This document shows, one piece after another, positions 19,369 through 26,556 of a stretch of 63,889 nt of DNA. The stretch comes from Alistipes sp. (GTDB lineage Bacteria; Bacteroidota; Bacteroidia; Bacteroidales; Rikenellaceae), in assembly GCA_017630455.1 (NCBI GenBank), contig JAGBVG010000008.1:1-63889 (forward strand). The letters are read 5' to 3'. The position numbers were made by a program, and so were the translations under genes. Under the pieces are notes generated by a model. It was given only the letters and a program-made list of their open reading frames with translations. It ran no database searches and was not told the DNA's origin. Position 1 is the stretch's first letter. Every line of letters begins with the position of its first letter.

Positions 19369-21480
19369 ATGAAGAGATTTTGGAATTTGATGCTTGCTGC
19401 GTTGGTTATCTTTGGCGCAGCAGCTTGCAACGACGTAGATGTAGAGGTTGTCACCCCCGAGGCAGGACTCTCATTCGAGGCGACAATCGACCTTGGCGAG
19501 ACTCGTACCGACGTAGTCTTCAACGAGGAGACAGAAAAATGGGACACCGTATGGAGTGGTAACGAGACATTGACCGTTATATCATGTTGGGACGCATACG
19601 ACTTCAAGAACAGCGCAGAGAATAAGAATCACTTTGTCTGCACCGACGACGGCGTTAAGGATTTTATTGGCAAGAGCGTAACTATCAAGTTGACTCACGA
19701 CGCTGATTACAACACCCTACATAGCAAGATGGGTAAGGCGGGTGGCCATATCGAGGCTACCGTTGAGTCGTTCGACCCTGCTGAGGGCATAAGCCTCCAG
19801 GTTAAGAGTGCTTTCTTGCGCTACTCATCTGAGTATGAGGTAACCCTCGATGCTTCAGCACAGATTTTCGACTACGATGGTCAGCCACGCACTACAATCA
19901 CCCTCCCTGCGGGCGAGGATGTATGGGTAGCTATTCACACTGCCAGCAACGTAACTTTGAGCTACCATATCGGCGGCACATTGTGCAAGGAGAAGACATT
20001 GAACCCCGAGGAAAAGAAGATCTATAACCTCGGCGAGCTCGGCTTACCTTATGTAGTATCTGCTAAATGGGGCATTGCAGGTGCCTTCAACGGCTGGACT
20101 GCTGGCACTCCAGAGCCTATGTATGAGGTAGGCGATATGCTCGTAGCATACAACCTCACAAAGCTCAACGAGGGCTTCAAGTTCGTTCAGGACAAGGACT
20201 GGGATGGTGCTAAGGGTAGCAAGGAGACTGGCGCTGTAGTAAGCGGCGAGTGGTTGTACTCTGGCGACAACGACATCAAGGCTGCTGACGCTGCGGCATA
20301 CGACGTATACTTCGCTCCTGCACGCTCTATGTACTGCATCGTAGCAGCAGGTAGCGCAGTTCCTGAGATTCCTGAGGTTCAACCTATCACTTGGTCATTG
20401 GCTGGCTCGTTCAACAACTGGGGCGACACGCTTATGACAGCTACCGAGACTGCTAACCTCTTTGTGGCTAAGGGCGTAGATCTTAAGTCTGGCGACGAGA
20501 TCAAGGTTAAGGACTCAAAGACTTGGGATACAAGCTATGGTGGTGGTATCACCAACCTCGAGGCTAACAAGTGGATGAAGGCTTACTTCAATGGCGCAAA
20601 CATCGTTGTTGCTAAGAGCGACTCTTACGACGTATACTTTGAGTATGCCGAGGGCGCAGAGTATAGCAAGCTCTATCTTGTTGATGCTGAGGGCAACTAC
20701 ACTGCAGCTACTGAGCAGACTGCAAACGGCACTCTTGTTCCAGATGGTGGCGAGGAGCCAGAGGAGGTAACTCCAGGCGAGAAGTCAGAGTGGGCTCTTG
20801 TTGGTGCGTTTAGCGGCTGGGCTGATAAGACTATGCTTACAACAACCGTTGCAGATGTCGTAGTTTTGGAGAATGTAGCTCTTAAGGCTGCAGAGGGCTT
20901 CCTTGTACGCAAGCCATCAACTGAGTGGGCTGATAAGTATGGTGCTGGTGAAGTAAACTACATCAAGGCTAACCACTATATCACAACTGCGAAGGAGGGT
21001 GCAGATATGTGTCTTGAGGCTGACGGCACATACGATATCTACTTCAACATCTCTACCAAGGCTCTCTATGTAATGGAGAGTGGTGAGGATTACGCTGAGG
21101 CTACTGAGCAGACTATAAACGGCGAGGAGCCTAAGCAGGAGGAGCCTGAGGTTACTGAGAAGGTTGTTTACCTCAAGCCTAACGCTAACTGGAAAGAGAG
21201 CGGTGCTCGTTTTGCTGCTTACTTCTGGAATGATGGTGGTAACGTATGGGTAAGTATGACCGCAGTTGGCGATGGCACATACGAGGCACATCTCCCTGAG
21301 GGTTACGACTACGGCTGCAACATCATCTTCTGCCGTATGAACCCATCAACTACTGCAAACAACTGGAATAACAAGTGGAACCAGACCGCAGACCTCAAGA
21401 CCCCAACCGACGGTAAGAACCTCTATACCGTTCAGGCTAACACTTGGGACAAGGGTGGTGGTACCTGGAGCGTAAAGTAA
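19369..21480 (+). CDS. Surface lipoprotein with fimbrillin-like and SusE/F-like carbohydrate-binding modules
   Basis: I chose the ATG at 19369 because it gives a lipoprotein signal (MKRFWNLMLAALVIFGAAAC, Cys lipobox); an ATG at 19342 would add nine residues. Residues about 35-220 resemble the fimbrillin/Mfa-like fold (GETRTDV, VWSGNETLTV). Three repeats of about 110 residues follow, each starting W(G/S/A)xxGxFxxW and ending in YDVYF/YDIYF, like the starch-binding modules of SusE/SusF. A C-terminal module (VVYLKPNANWK...WSVK) resembles starch-binding CBMs. No catalytic motif is visible. It probably presents glycan-binding domains on the cell surface. No SusC/SusD pair is adjacent, so it is not part of a standard polysaccharide locus here. 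Confidence 0.82.
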   Translation: MKRFWNLMLAALVIFGAAACNDVDVEVVTPEAGLSFEATIDLGETRTDVVFNEETEKWDTVWSGNETLTVISCWDAYDFKNSAENKNHFVCTDDGVKDFIGKSVTIKLTHDADYNTLHSKMGKAGGHIEATVESFDPAEGISLQVKSAFLRYSSEYEVTLDASAQIFDYDGQPRTTITLPAGEDVWVAIHTASNVTLSYHIGGTLCKEKTLNPEEKKIYNLGELGLPYVVSAKWGIAGAFNGWTAGTPEPMYEVGDMLVAYNLTKLNEGFKFVQDKDWDGAKGSKETGAVVSGEWLYSGDNDIKAADAAAYDVYFAPARSMYCIVAAGSAVPEIPEVQPITWSLAGSFNNWGDTLMTATETANLFVAKGVDLKSGDEIKVKDSKTWDTSYGGGITNLEANKWMKAYFNGANIVVAKSDSYDVYFEYAEGAEYSKLYLVDAEGNYTAATEQTANGTLVPDGGEEPEEVTPGEKSEWALVGAFSGWADKTMLTTTVADVVVLENVALKAAEGFLVRKPSTEWADKYGAGEVNYIKANHYITTAKEGADMCLEADGTYDIYFNISTKALYVMESGEDYAEATEQTINGEEPKQEEPEVTEKVVYLKPNANWKESGARFAAYFWNDGGNVWVSMTAVGDGTYEAHLPEGYDYGCNIIFCRMNPSTTANNWNNKWNQTADLKTPTDGKNLYTVQANTWDKGGGTWSVK

Positions 21481-21506
21481 TCCCCCTATAATCCAAACAT
21501 ATCTGC

Positions 21507-21541
21507 TGCTCGGTGCTTCGGCATCGAGCAGTTTTCTTTTG
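21507..21541 (+). terminator. Intrinsic terminator of the lipoprotein gene
   Basis: CTGCTCGGTGC-TTCG-GCATCGAGCAG is a strong stem with a stable TTCG tetraloop, followed by TTTTCTTTT, 27 bp after the stop codon. Confidence 0.88.
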
Positions 21542-21591
21542 CGATTAGTCGGTTTCGTAACGTTCACAAGATTGTCATCCGAACGGATATT

Positions 21592-21623
21592 TATGTCATT
21601 CCTCGGCAGGCTCGGGATGACAT
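21592..21623. repeat. Short hairpin repeat, TGTCATTCC family
   Basis: TATGTCATTCCTCGG and CTCGGGATGACATA are imperfect inverted arms around CAGG. Near-identical to the copy at 4348. Confidence 0.65.
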
Positions 21624-21670
21624 AAATGCGAGCATTTATGCATCATTTTCACTTCCACATTCCCCCTAAA

Positions 21671-21691
21671 TCCCCCTTTGCCAAAGGGGGA
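21671..21691. repeat. CCCCCTTTG/CAAAGGGGG palindrome
   Basis: TCCCCCTTTG and CAAAGGGGGA are a perfect 10-bp inverted repeat with a one-base centre. Such palindromes are frequent dispersed sequences in Bacteroidetes. No gene is apparent around it. Confidence 0.5.
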
Positions 21692-21727
21692 CTTGGTGCG
21701 TAGTCAGTGTTATCTGTATACTATATA

Positions 21728-21833
21728 TGTCATCCCGAGCCTGTCGAGGGATCTCCTCACTATGTGTTCGTTGTCTGCGGGTTGCACAGCGAGGAGATCC
21801 TTCGACTTCGCTATGCTTCGCTCAGGATGACAT
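21728..21833. repeat. Extended TGTCATCCCGAG...AGGATGACA repeat
   Basis: The outer arms ATGTCATCC/AGGATGACAT enclose GAGGGATCTCCTC and GAGGAGATCCTTC, which also pair, with a loop of about 40 bp. CGACTTCGCTATGCTTCGCTC near the right end is typical of dispersed TGTCATCCTGAGCG-type repeats. It is the longest copy of the family in the window. Confidence 0.65.
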
Positions 21834-21862
21834 TTATCATATTTTTGCTTCGTCAGCGTGTT

Positions 21863-21950
21863 AATTTTTGATTTTAGAGGCGCATATTTGTTCTATCGTA
21901 AATGAAGATCCCCTCGGGATAGTACACGAAGTACAGTCCATAGTAAAGTA
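21863..21950 (-). repeat. Partial hairpin element (C1)
   Basis: It begins AATTTTTGATTTTAGAGG and carries the same GAAGATCCCCTCGGGATAGTACACGAAGTACAG block as copy A2 (given here across its known parts: arm GATCCCCTCGGG, apex GTAC-ACGAA-GTAC). The right arm is lost after the apex. It is tandem with unit C2. The 602-bp gap 21481-22082 is fully accounted for by the terminator, three short repeats, C1 and C2. Confidence 0.6.
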
Positions 21951-21955
21951 ATTGT

Positions 21956-22085
21956 ATTTTTTCGTCAGAGCGGTGCAGCAGTGGCGATGAAATGAAAAAG
22001 TCTCGGATGGGTTGTACTTAGGTGTACTACCCATTCGAGACTTTGATTGATGCACCGCTGATGCGCCGCTATCACGGAAAAATTA
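21956..22085 (-). repeat. 130-bp hairpin element at the pepO stop codon (C2)
   Basis: It folds end to end: GCGGTGCAGCAGTGGCGATGA pairs imperfectly with TGATGCACCGCTGATGCGCCGC, AAAGTCTCGGATGGG with CCCATTCGAGACTTT, and GTAC-TTAGGT-GTAC forms the apex. On the minus strand it begins TAATTTTTCCGTGATAGCGG, with TAA being the stop codon of the M13 peptidase (22083-22085). The arm sequence is quite different from the other copies while pairing is kept. Confidence 0.8.
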
Positions 22086-24101
22086 CCAGATTGTAACGCG
22101 CTCCTCAACAGGCATATACATCGCATCATCCTCTGTTACGCCGAAAGCATCGTAGAATGACTGAATGTTACGCAAAGTGGCGTTCACACGGTTGCGACCC
22201 AATGAGTGTACGTCAACCTTTGTGAGGCGCTCCTTCTCCTGGTCGGTGATGTTCTGAGCCCAGAGAGTAGCGTAGCCAATGTAGAAACGCTGCTCGCCTG
22301 TGAAGCCGTCGATATCTGCTGGACGACCCTCAGCCCAAGCGTAATCAGTGAGACCTGTGAATGCAAGGCGGAGACCACCCTGGTCTGCGATGTTCTCACC
22401 CAAAGAGTACTTACCATCGGCGAACAAGCCTGGGAGAATCTCGATAGCGTTGAACTGCTCAACAAGAACGTTGGTCTTAGCCTCGAATGCTGCGCGATCC
22501 TCAGCGGTCCACCAGTCGTTCATATTACCAACCTTGTCGAACTGCGAACCCTGGTCGTCGAAGCCGTGAGTCATCTCGTGTGCAATAACCACACCGATAG
22601 CACCGTAGTTTACAGCGTCGTCGGCATTAGGGTTGTAGAATGGAGGCTGGAGAATAGCTGCAGGGAAGCAGATCTCGTTGGTAGTAGGCATATAGTATGC
22701 GTTTACCATCTGTGGTGGCATAAGCCACTTCTCGCGGTCTACAGGCTTGCCAACCTCAGCCATAGCGTCGGCAGTGTACCAGCGGTTAGCCTCAACAACG
22801 TTTGCCCAGTAGCTCTTAGCAGGATCTACAACGAGTGTAGAGTAATCCTTCCACTTGTTAGGGTAGCCAATCTTAACGGTGAAAGCTGCAAGCTTCTCCT
22901 GAGCCTTAGCCTTAGTCTCGTCACCCATCCAGTCGAGAGCCTCGATGTGCTTAGAAAATGCCTTCTGGATATTTGATACCATAGTCTCCACACGTACCTT
23001 CTCCTCCTCTGGGAAGTACTTAGCAACGTACATCTGGCCTACAGCCTCCGAGAGAACAGAGTTAGGCACACCCATAGCGCGCTTCCAGCGTGGGCGAATC
23101 TCCTGAGTACCCGACATAGTCTTGCCGAAGAACTCGAAAGATGCTACGGCAAACTCCTCGCTGAGGTATGATGCAGCAGCGTCGATGTAGTGTGCTGCAA
23201 CATAGGCGCGAAGTGCCTCAACAGGCATTGTAGCAAGGACATCCATAATATTTGCGAAAGATGATGGCTGGCTAACAACGAGCTTCTCGAGGTTCTCGAG
23301 GCCAAATGCTGCGAAGTAAGCATCCCAGTTTACGGTGTTGTACTTCGCACGTACCTCATCCATAGTGCAAGGGTTGTAACCCTTAACGATGTCGCGGCAC
23401 TCCACATTGGTCCACGACTTCTCGGCGATGCGATCCTCAACAACTACTACATCCTCTACCATCTTTGCGATGTCGCCCTCAACACCTGCGAGGGTAAAGA
23501 TCTTCTCGAGGTATGTGCGGTAAGCAGCCTTGATCTCGGCGTTCTTCTCGTCAACGTAGTAGTCGCGATTACCCATACCGAGACCACCCTGCTCGAGGTA
23601 AAAGATATTCATATTGCTATCTGCGAGGTCGGCAGCAGGATATCCTGCGAAGAATACGCCGATGCCATCGGTGTGAAGCGATGGGATAGAGGCGATAAGA
23701 GCCTCACGCTCCTGGGTAGCAAGGATAGCGTTTACAGCCTCGCGAATAGGCTCAGCACCCTCGCGGTTGAGACGCTCCTCATCGAGACCCATCTTGTAGA
23801 GGTCCGAAATCTTCTGCTCAACAGTACCGAACTCGGCAGTGGTCTTAGACATCTGATCGAAGAGCTCGTTGATACGAATCTCGTTGTTCTCACGAAGCAC
23901 GTCGAACGATCCATAGCGTGAGTACTCAGGCTTTAGAGGGTTGTTCTTCTGCCAACCACCTGTAGCCCACTGGTAGAAGTCATCGTTGCGAGCGATGCTC
24001 TCATCGAAGTTGTTGCTGTCGATAGCTGGAACCTGCTTATCGGCAGTCGCGCAAGCTGTCATCATAAGTGCAGTTGCAATAAATGTTGTTAATCGTTTCA
24101 T
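22083..24101 (-). CDS. pepO: M13-family metallopeptidase lipoprotein (PepO-like)
   Basis: A neprilysin-type zinc endopeptidase. The N-terminus MKRLTTFIATALMMTACATA is a lipoprotein signal with Cys at 17. The M13 N-terminal domain follows, with the catalytic HExxH in IAHEMTHGFDD at about 508-512 and the third ligand in GENIADQGG. The family's CxxW ending appears as the closing TIW without Cys, a common variation outside eukaryotes. At 672 residues it is full length. It probably degrades oligopeptides at the periplasmic face or cell surface. Codon bias suggests good expression, and its stop codon adjoins hairpin element C2. Confidence 0.94.
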   Translation of the reverse strand: MKRLTTFIATALMMTACATADKQVPAIDSNNFDESIARNDDFYQWATGGWQKNNPLKPEYSRYGSFDVLRENNEIRINELFDQMSKTTAEFGTVEQKISDLYKMGLDEERLNREGAEPIREAVNAILATQEREALIASIPSLHTDGIGVFFAGYPAADLADSNMNIFYLEQGGLGMGNRDYYVDEKNAEIKAAYRTYLEKIFTLAGVEGDIAKMVEDVVVVEDRIAEKSWTNVECRDIVKGYNPCTMDEVRAKYNTVNWDAYFAAFGLENLEKLVVSQPSSFANIMDVLATMPVEALRAYVAAHYIDAAASYLSEEFAVASFEFFGKTMSGTQEIRPRWKRAMGVPNSVLSEAVGQMYVAKYFPEEEKVRVETMVSNIQKAFSKHIEALDWMGDETKAKAQEKLAAFTVKIGYPNKWKDYSTLVVDPAKSYWANVVEANRWYTADAMAEVGKPVDREKWLMPPQMVNAYYMPTTNEICFPAAILQPPFYNPNADDAVNYGAIGVVIAHEMTHGFDDQGSQFDKVGNMNDWWTAEDRAAFEAKTNVLVEQFNAIEILPGLFADGKYSLGENIADQGGLRLAFTGLTDYAWAEGRPADIDGFTGEQRFYIGYATLWAQNITDQEKERLTKVDVHSLGRNRVNATLRNIQSFYDAFGVTEDDAMYMPVEERVTIW

Positions 24102-24209
24102 TTATCTGAAATTTGAATTTGTAATCTTTTATTGGGAGTTATAGGGAGTTTAGAGAGTTTAAGGTAACTCTTAGAAACTCATCCAACGACCACATCCCTC
24201 AGCGCGTAT

Positions 24210-24338
24210 AATTTGTTGTTAGAAGGGGTTAGATTTGGTGCCAAATCGAAATTGGCGCGGATGGGGGTGTACTGAGCGTACATCCCCATTCGAGACAATG
24301 AGTTTGGCGCCGAAGATGACTCCTTATCACAATAAATT
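24210..24338 (-). repeat. 130-bp hairpin element, outer tandem unit (D1)
   Basis: Left end AATTTGTTGTTAGAAGGGGT pairs with ACTCCTTATCACAATAAATT at the right. TTTGGTGCCAAAT/GGCGCC arms and ATGGGGGTGTAC-TGAGC-GTACATCCCCAT apex follow. It sits between the start of the M13 gene and unit D2, in the same orientation as D2. Confidence 0.8.
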
Positions 24339-24339
24339 C

Positions 24340-24469
24340 AATTTGTTGTTAGAAGGGGTTAGATACAACGCTCGGCGAATTTCGAAGCGATGGGCTGTAC
24401 TTTGACGTACCGCCCATTGCTGAGATAATTCGTTAGCGGAAGTAGATGACCCCTTATAACGACAAATTA
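24340..24469 (-). repeat. 130-bp hairpin element at the pgk stop codon (D2)
   Basis: Read on the minus strand it begins TAATTTGTCGTTATAAGGGG, TAA being the stop codon of pgk (24467-24469). The arms carry CCGCTAACGAATTATCTCAG and CGCTTCGAAATTCGCCGAGC, and the apex is GGTAC-GTCAAA-GTAC. It is nearly identical, in gene orientation, to the copy after nadK at 33684. D1 and D2 fill most of the 365-bp gap 24102-24466; nothing else is seen there. Confidence 0.85.
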
Positions 24470-25729
24470 CTTGCGGATGGCAGCTACACCAGGGAGTTCT
24501 TTGCCTTCCATATACTCGAGCAAAGCACCGCCACCTGTAGAGACATAAGATACTTTATCTACAAGGCCGAACTTGTTGATGCAAGCTACAGAGTCACCAC
24601 CACCGATGAGTGAGTAAGCACCATTCTTCTCGGTTGCCTCGGCGATAGCCTCAGCAACAGCACGTGAGCCTGTAGAGAACTTGTTGATCTCGAATACACC
24701 TACAGGGCCATTCCAGAGGATGGTCTTGCAGCCAAGGATATGCTCACGGAACTTAGCCTTACCGCCAGTAGCGATGTCGACACCCTCCCACTCGTCAGGG
24801 ATGTTGAACACTGGAGCCTCCTGAGTATTTGCAGTCTCAGCGAAGTCGTCGCAGATGAGAGCATCTGGAGAGCGGAGAATCTGGATGCCACGAGCCTCAG
24901 CCTTCTTGAGGATCTCGAGAGCCACAGGGAACATATCAGGCTCGCAGATAGACTTACCCACGTGGCCACCCTCAGCCGCTGCGAAGGTGTAGGTCATACC
25001 GCCACCGATGATGATAGAGTCTACCTTGTCCATAAGCTTTTCAATAATGGTGATCTTTGTAGAGACCTTTGAGCCACCGATAATAGCGCAGAACGGACGC
25101 TGTGGGTTCTCCATAACGCCGTCGATGGCCTGCAACTCATTCTCCATCACGTAGCCAAACATCTTATCCTGTGGGAAGTAGTCAGCGATAAGAGCTGTAG
25201 ATGCGTGAGCGCGGTGTGCAGTACCGAAGGCGTCGTTGATGTAGCAGTCGGCATACGAAGCAAGACGCTTCACAAACTCCTTCTGCGATGCCTTTACTGC
25301 CTTCTTAGCCTCAGCCTTCTCCTCATCCGAAGCATCCTCAGCAAGGCCGCGTGGCTTACCCTCTTCCTCGGCATAGAAGCGCAAGTTCTCCAACATCATC
25401 ACCTCGCCTGGCTTGAGGTTTGCAGCCATCTCTGCCGCCTTCTCGCCCATACAGTCACCTGCGAAGAGCACCTTCTCACCGAGACGAGCCTCGATAGCAG
25501 GGATGATCTGCTCCAAAGAGTACTTTGCATCTGGATTCTTCTTAGGACGTCCGAGGTGTGACATAAGGATCACAGCGCCGCCACCAGCGAGAACCTTCTT
25601 GATTGTAGGTATCGCAGCACGGATGCGTGTGTCGTCGGTCACCTGACCCTCAGCATTGAGAGGCACGTTGAAATCTACGCGAATGATTGCTCGCTTACCC
25701 TCGAAATTGTAGTTGTCAATAGCAAACAT
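24467..25729 (-). CDS. pgk: Phosphoglycerate kinase
   Basis: This glycolytic enzyme transfers phosphate from 1,3-bisphosphoglycerate to [12 protein letters not shown] (18-26) and MSHLGRP are substrate-binding motifs, and GPVGVFE and the closing GGGDS/STGGGA belong to the nucleotide domain. Length 420 is normal with a Bacteroidetes-type insertion around 125-145 ([12 protein letters not shown]). Codon bias is strong. It is separately transcribed from the divergent msrC and ends on hairpin element D2. Like gap, it is a glycolytic gene carrying such an element. Confidence 0.98.
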   Translation of the reverse strand: MFAIDNYNFEGKRAIIRVDFNVPLNAEGQVTDDTRIRAAIPTIKKVLAGGGAVILMSHLGRPKKNPDAKYSLEQIIPAIEARLGEKVLFAGDCMGEKAAEMAANLKPGEVMMLENLRFYAEEEGKPRGLAEDASDEEKAEAKKAVKASQKEFVKRLASYADCYINDAFGTAHRAHASTALIADYFPQDKMFGYVMENELQAIDGVMENPQRPFCAIIGGSKVSTKITIIEKLMDKVDSIIIGGGMTYTFAAAEGGHVGKSICEPDMFPVALEILKKAEARGIQILRSPDALICDDFAETANTQEAPVFNIPDEWEGVDIATGGKAKFREHILGCKTILWNGPVGVFEINKFSTGSRAVAEAIAEATEKNGAYSLIGGGDSVACINKFGLVDKVSYVSTGGGALLEYMEGKELPGVAAIRK

Positions 25730-25797
25730 AAATAGTTATATTTTGGTTATACATTGTTGTCAAGATAGTCCCCATAGAATATGGGGCTATAATGCTA

Positions 25798-25805
25798 CAA
25801 ATATA
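25798..25805 (-). promoter_or_regulatory. Candidate -7 box of pgk
   Basis: CAAATATA reads TATATTTG on the minus strand, a perfect TAnnTTTG match, about 70 bp before the pgk ATG. No clear -33 TTG is seen. A CCCCATA-GAA-TATGGGG hairpin lies in the leader at about 25770-25786. Confidence 0.5.
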
Positions 25806-25892
25806 ATGCTTTTTTTGAAAATTACATCGCATCAGCCGCAAATAATAATATTTCCTGCCCGACACATTGCTTTTCCGCCAAACTTTTGTACA

Positions 25893-25925
25893 TTTGCTAA
25901 GCTTTCACACGACAACATAGTTTTG
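25893..25925 (+). promoter_or_regulatory. Promoter of the free-methionine sulfoxide reductase gene
   Basis: TTTG (25893-25896) and TAGTTTTG (25918-25925) are spaced by 21 bp. The leader before ATG 25946 would be only about 12-15 nt. Confidence 0.6.
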
Positions 25926-25945
25926 TAAAACACTATCGAGATATT

Positions 25946-26413
25946 ATGGCCGAAGAGTTGCGTATTGCCGAGGGTGGCAAAGAGAAGAGATACGACCTCT
26001 TGTATCGACAAGCTAAGGAGGTAACAACGAGCGAAGAGGACACAATAGCCAATATGGCAAACCTCGCAGCGATGATCCACCAGACATTTGGATTCTGGTG
26101 GACAGGATTCTATCGCGTTGTGGGCGAGGAACTTATATTAGGTCCGTTCCAAGGTCCTATGGCCTGCACACGTATAGCCTATGGACGAGGTGTTTGCGGC
26201 ACGGCGTGGCAGCGCGGCGAGACGATAATTGTCCCCGACGTGGAGCAGTTTCCAGGACATATAGCCTGCAGCTCGCTATCGCGCAGCGAGATTGTTGTGC
26301 CCATATATCGTGGCGATGAGATAGTCGCAGTGCTCGACATTGATAGCGAGCATCTGGCCACGTTCGACGATACCGACTGCCACTGGCTCGAGCGCATTGT
26401 GACGCTTCTGTAG
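25946..26413 (+). CDS. msrC: GAF-domain free methionine-(R)-sulfoxide reductase
   Basis: A cytosolic antioxidant enzyme that reduces free Met-R-sulfoxide. The single GAF domain (155 residues, usual length) has the family pattern FWWTGFYRV, GPFQGPMACTRIAYGRGVCG and ACSSLSRSEIVVP. The Cys residues in PMAC, GVCG and IACS correspond to the catalytic trio of YebR/fRMsr. It is monocistronic. A GTGGAGAA/TTCTCCAC hairpin follows about 20 bp after the stop codon. Confidence 0.93.
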   Translation: MAEELRIAEGGKEKRYDLLYRQAKEVTTSEEDTIANMANLAAMIHQTFGFWWTGFYRVVGEELILGPFQGPMACTRIAYGRGVCGTAWQRGETIIVPDVEQFPGHIACSSLSRSEIVVPIYRGDEIVAVLDIDSEHLATFDDTDCHWLERIVTLL

Positions 26414-26428
26414 AGCGGATTTACACCC

Positions 26429-26449
26429 CGTGGAGAAATATTCTCCACA
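26429..26449 (+). terminator. Possible weak terminator after msrC
   Basis: GTGGAGAA-TAT-TTCTCCAC is a near-perfect short hairpin, but it is followed by AAAAG, not a T-run, so it may act in the other direction or not at all. Confidence 0.35.
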
Positions 26450-26488
26450 AAAGTGCCGCGATATAGCTCTACGATTCAGATTTTTTTA

Positions 26489-26496
26489 TATCTTTG
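26489..26496 (+). promoter_or_regulatory. Candidate -7 box of the deaminase/PIG-L fusion gene
   Basis: TATCTTTG fits TAnnTTTG and lies 60 bp before the ATG at 26557. No good -33 TTG is visible. Confidence 0.5.
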
Positions 26497-26556
26497 AACG
26501 ATGTTTGTAACTACACATCATAGGATAATGAGAAAATAAACAAAAGATATAAGATT

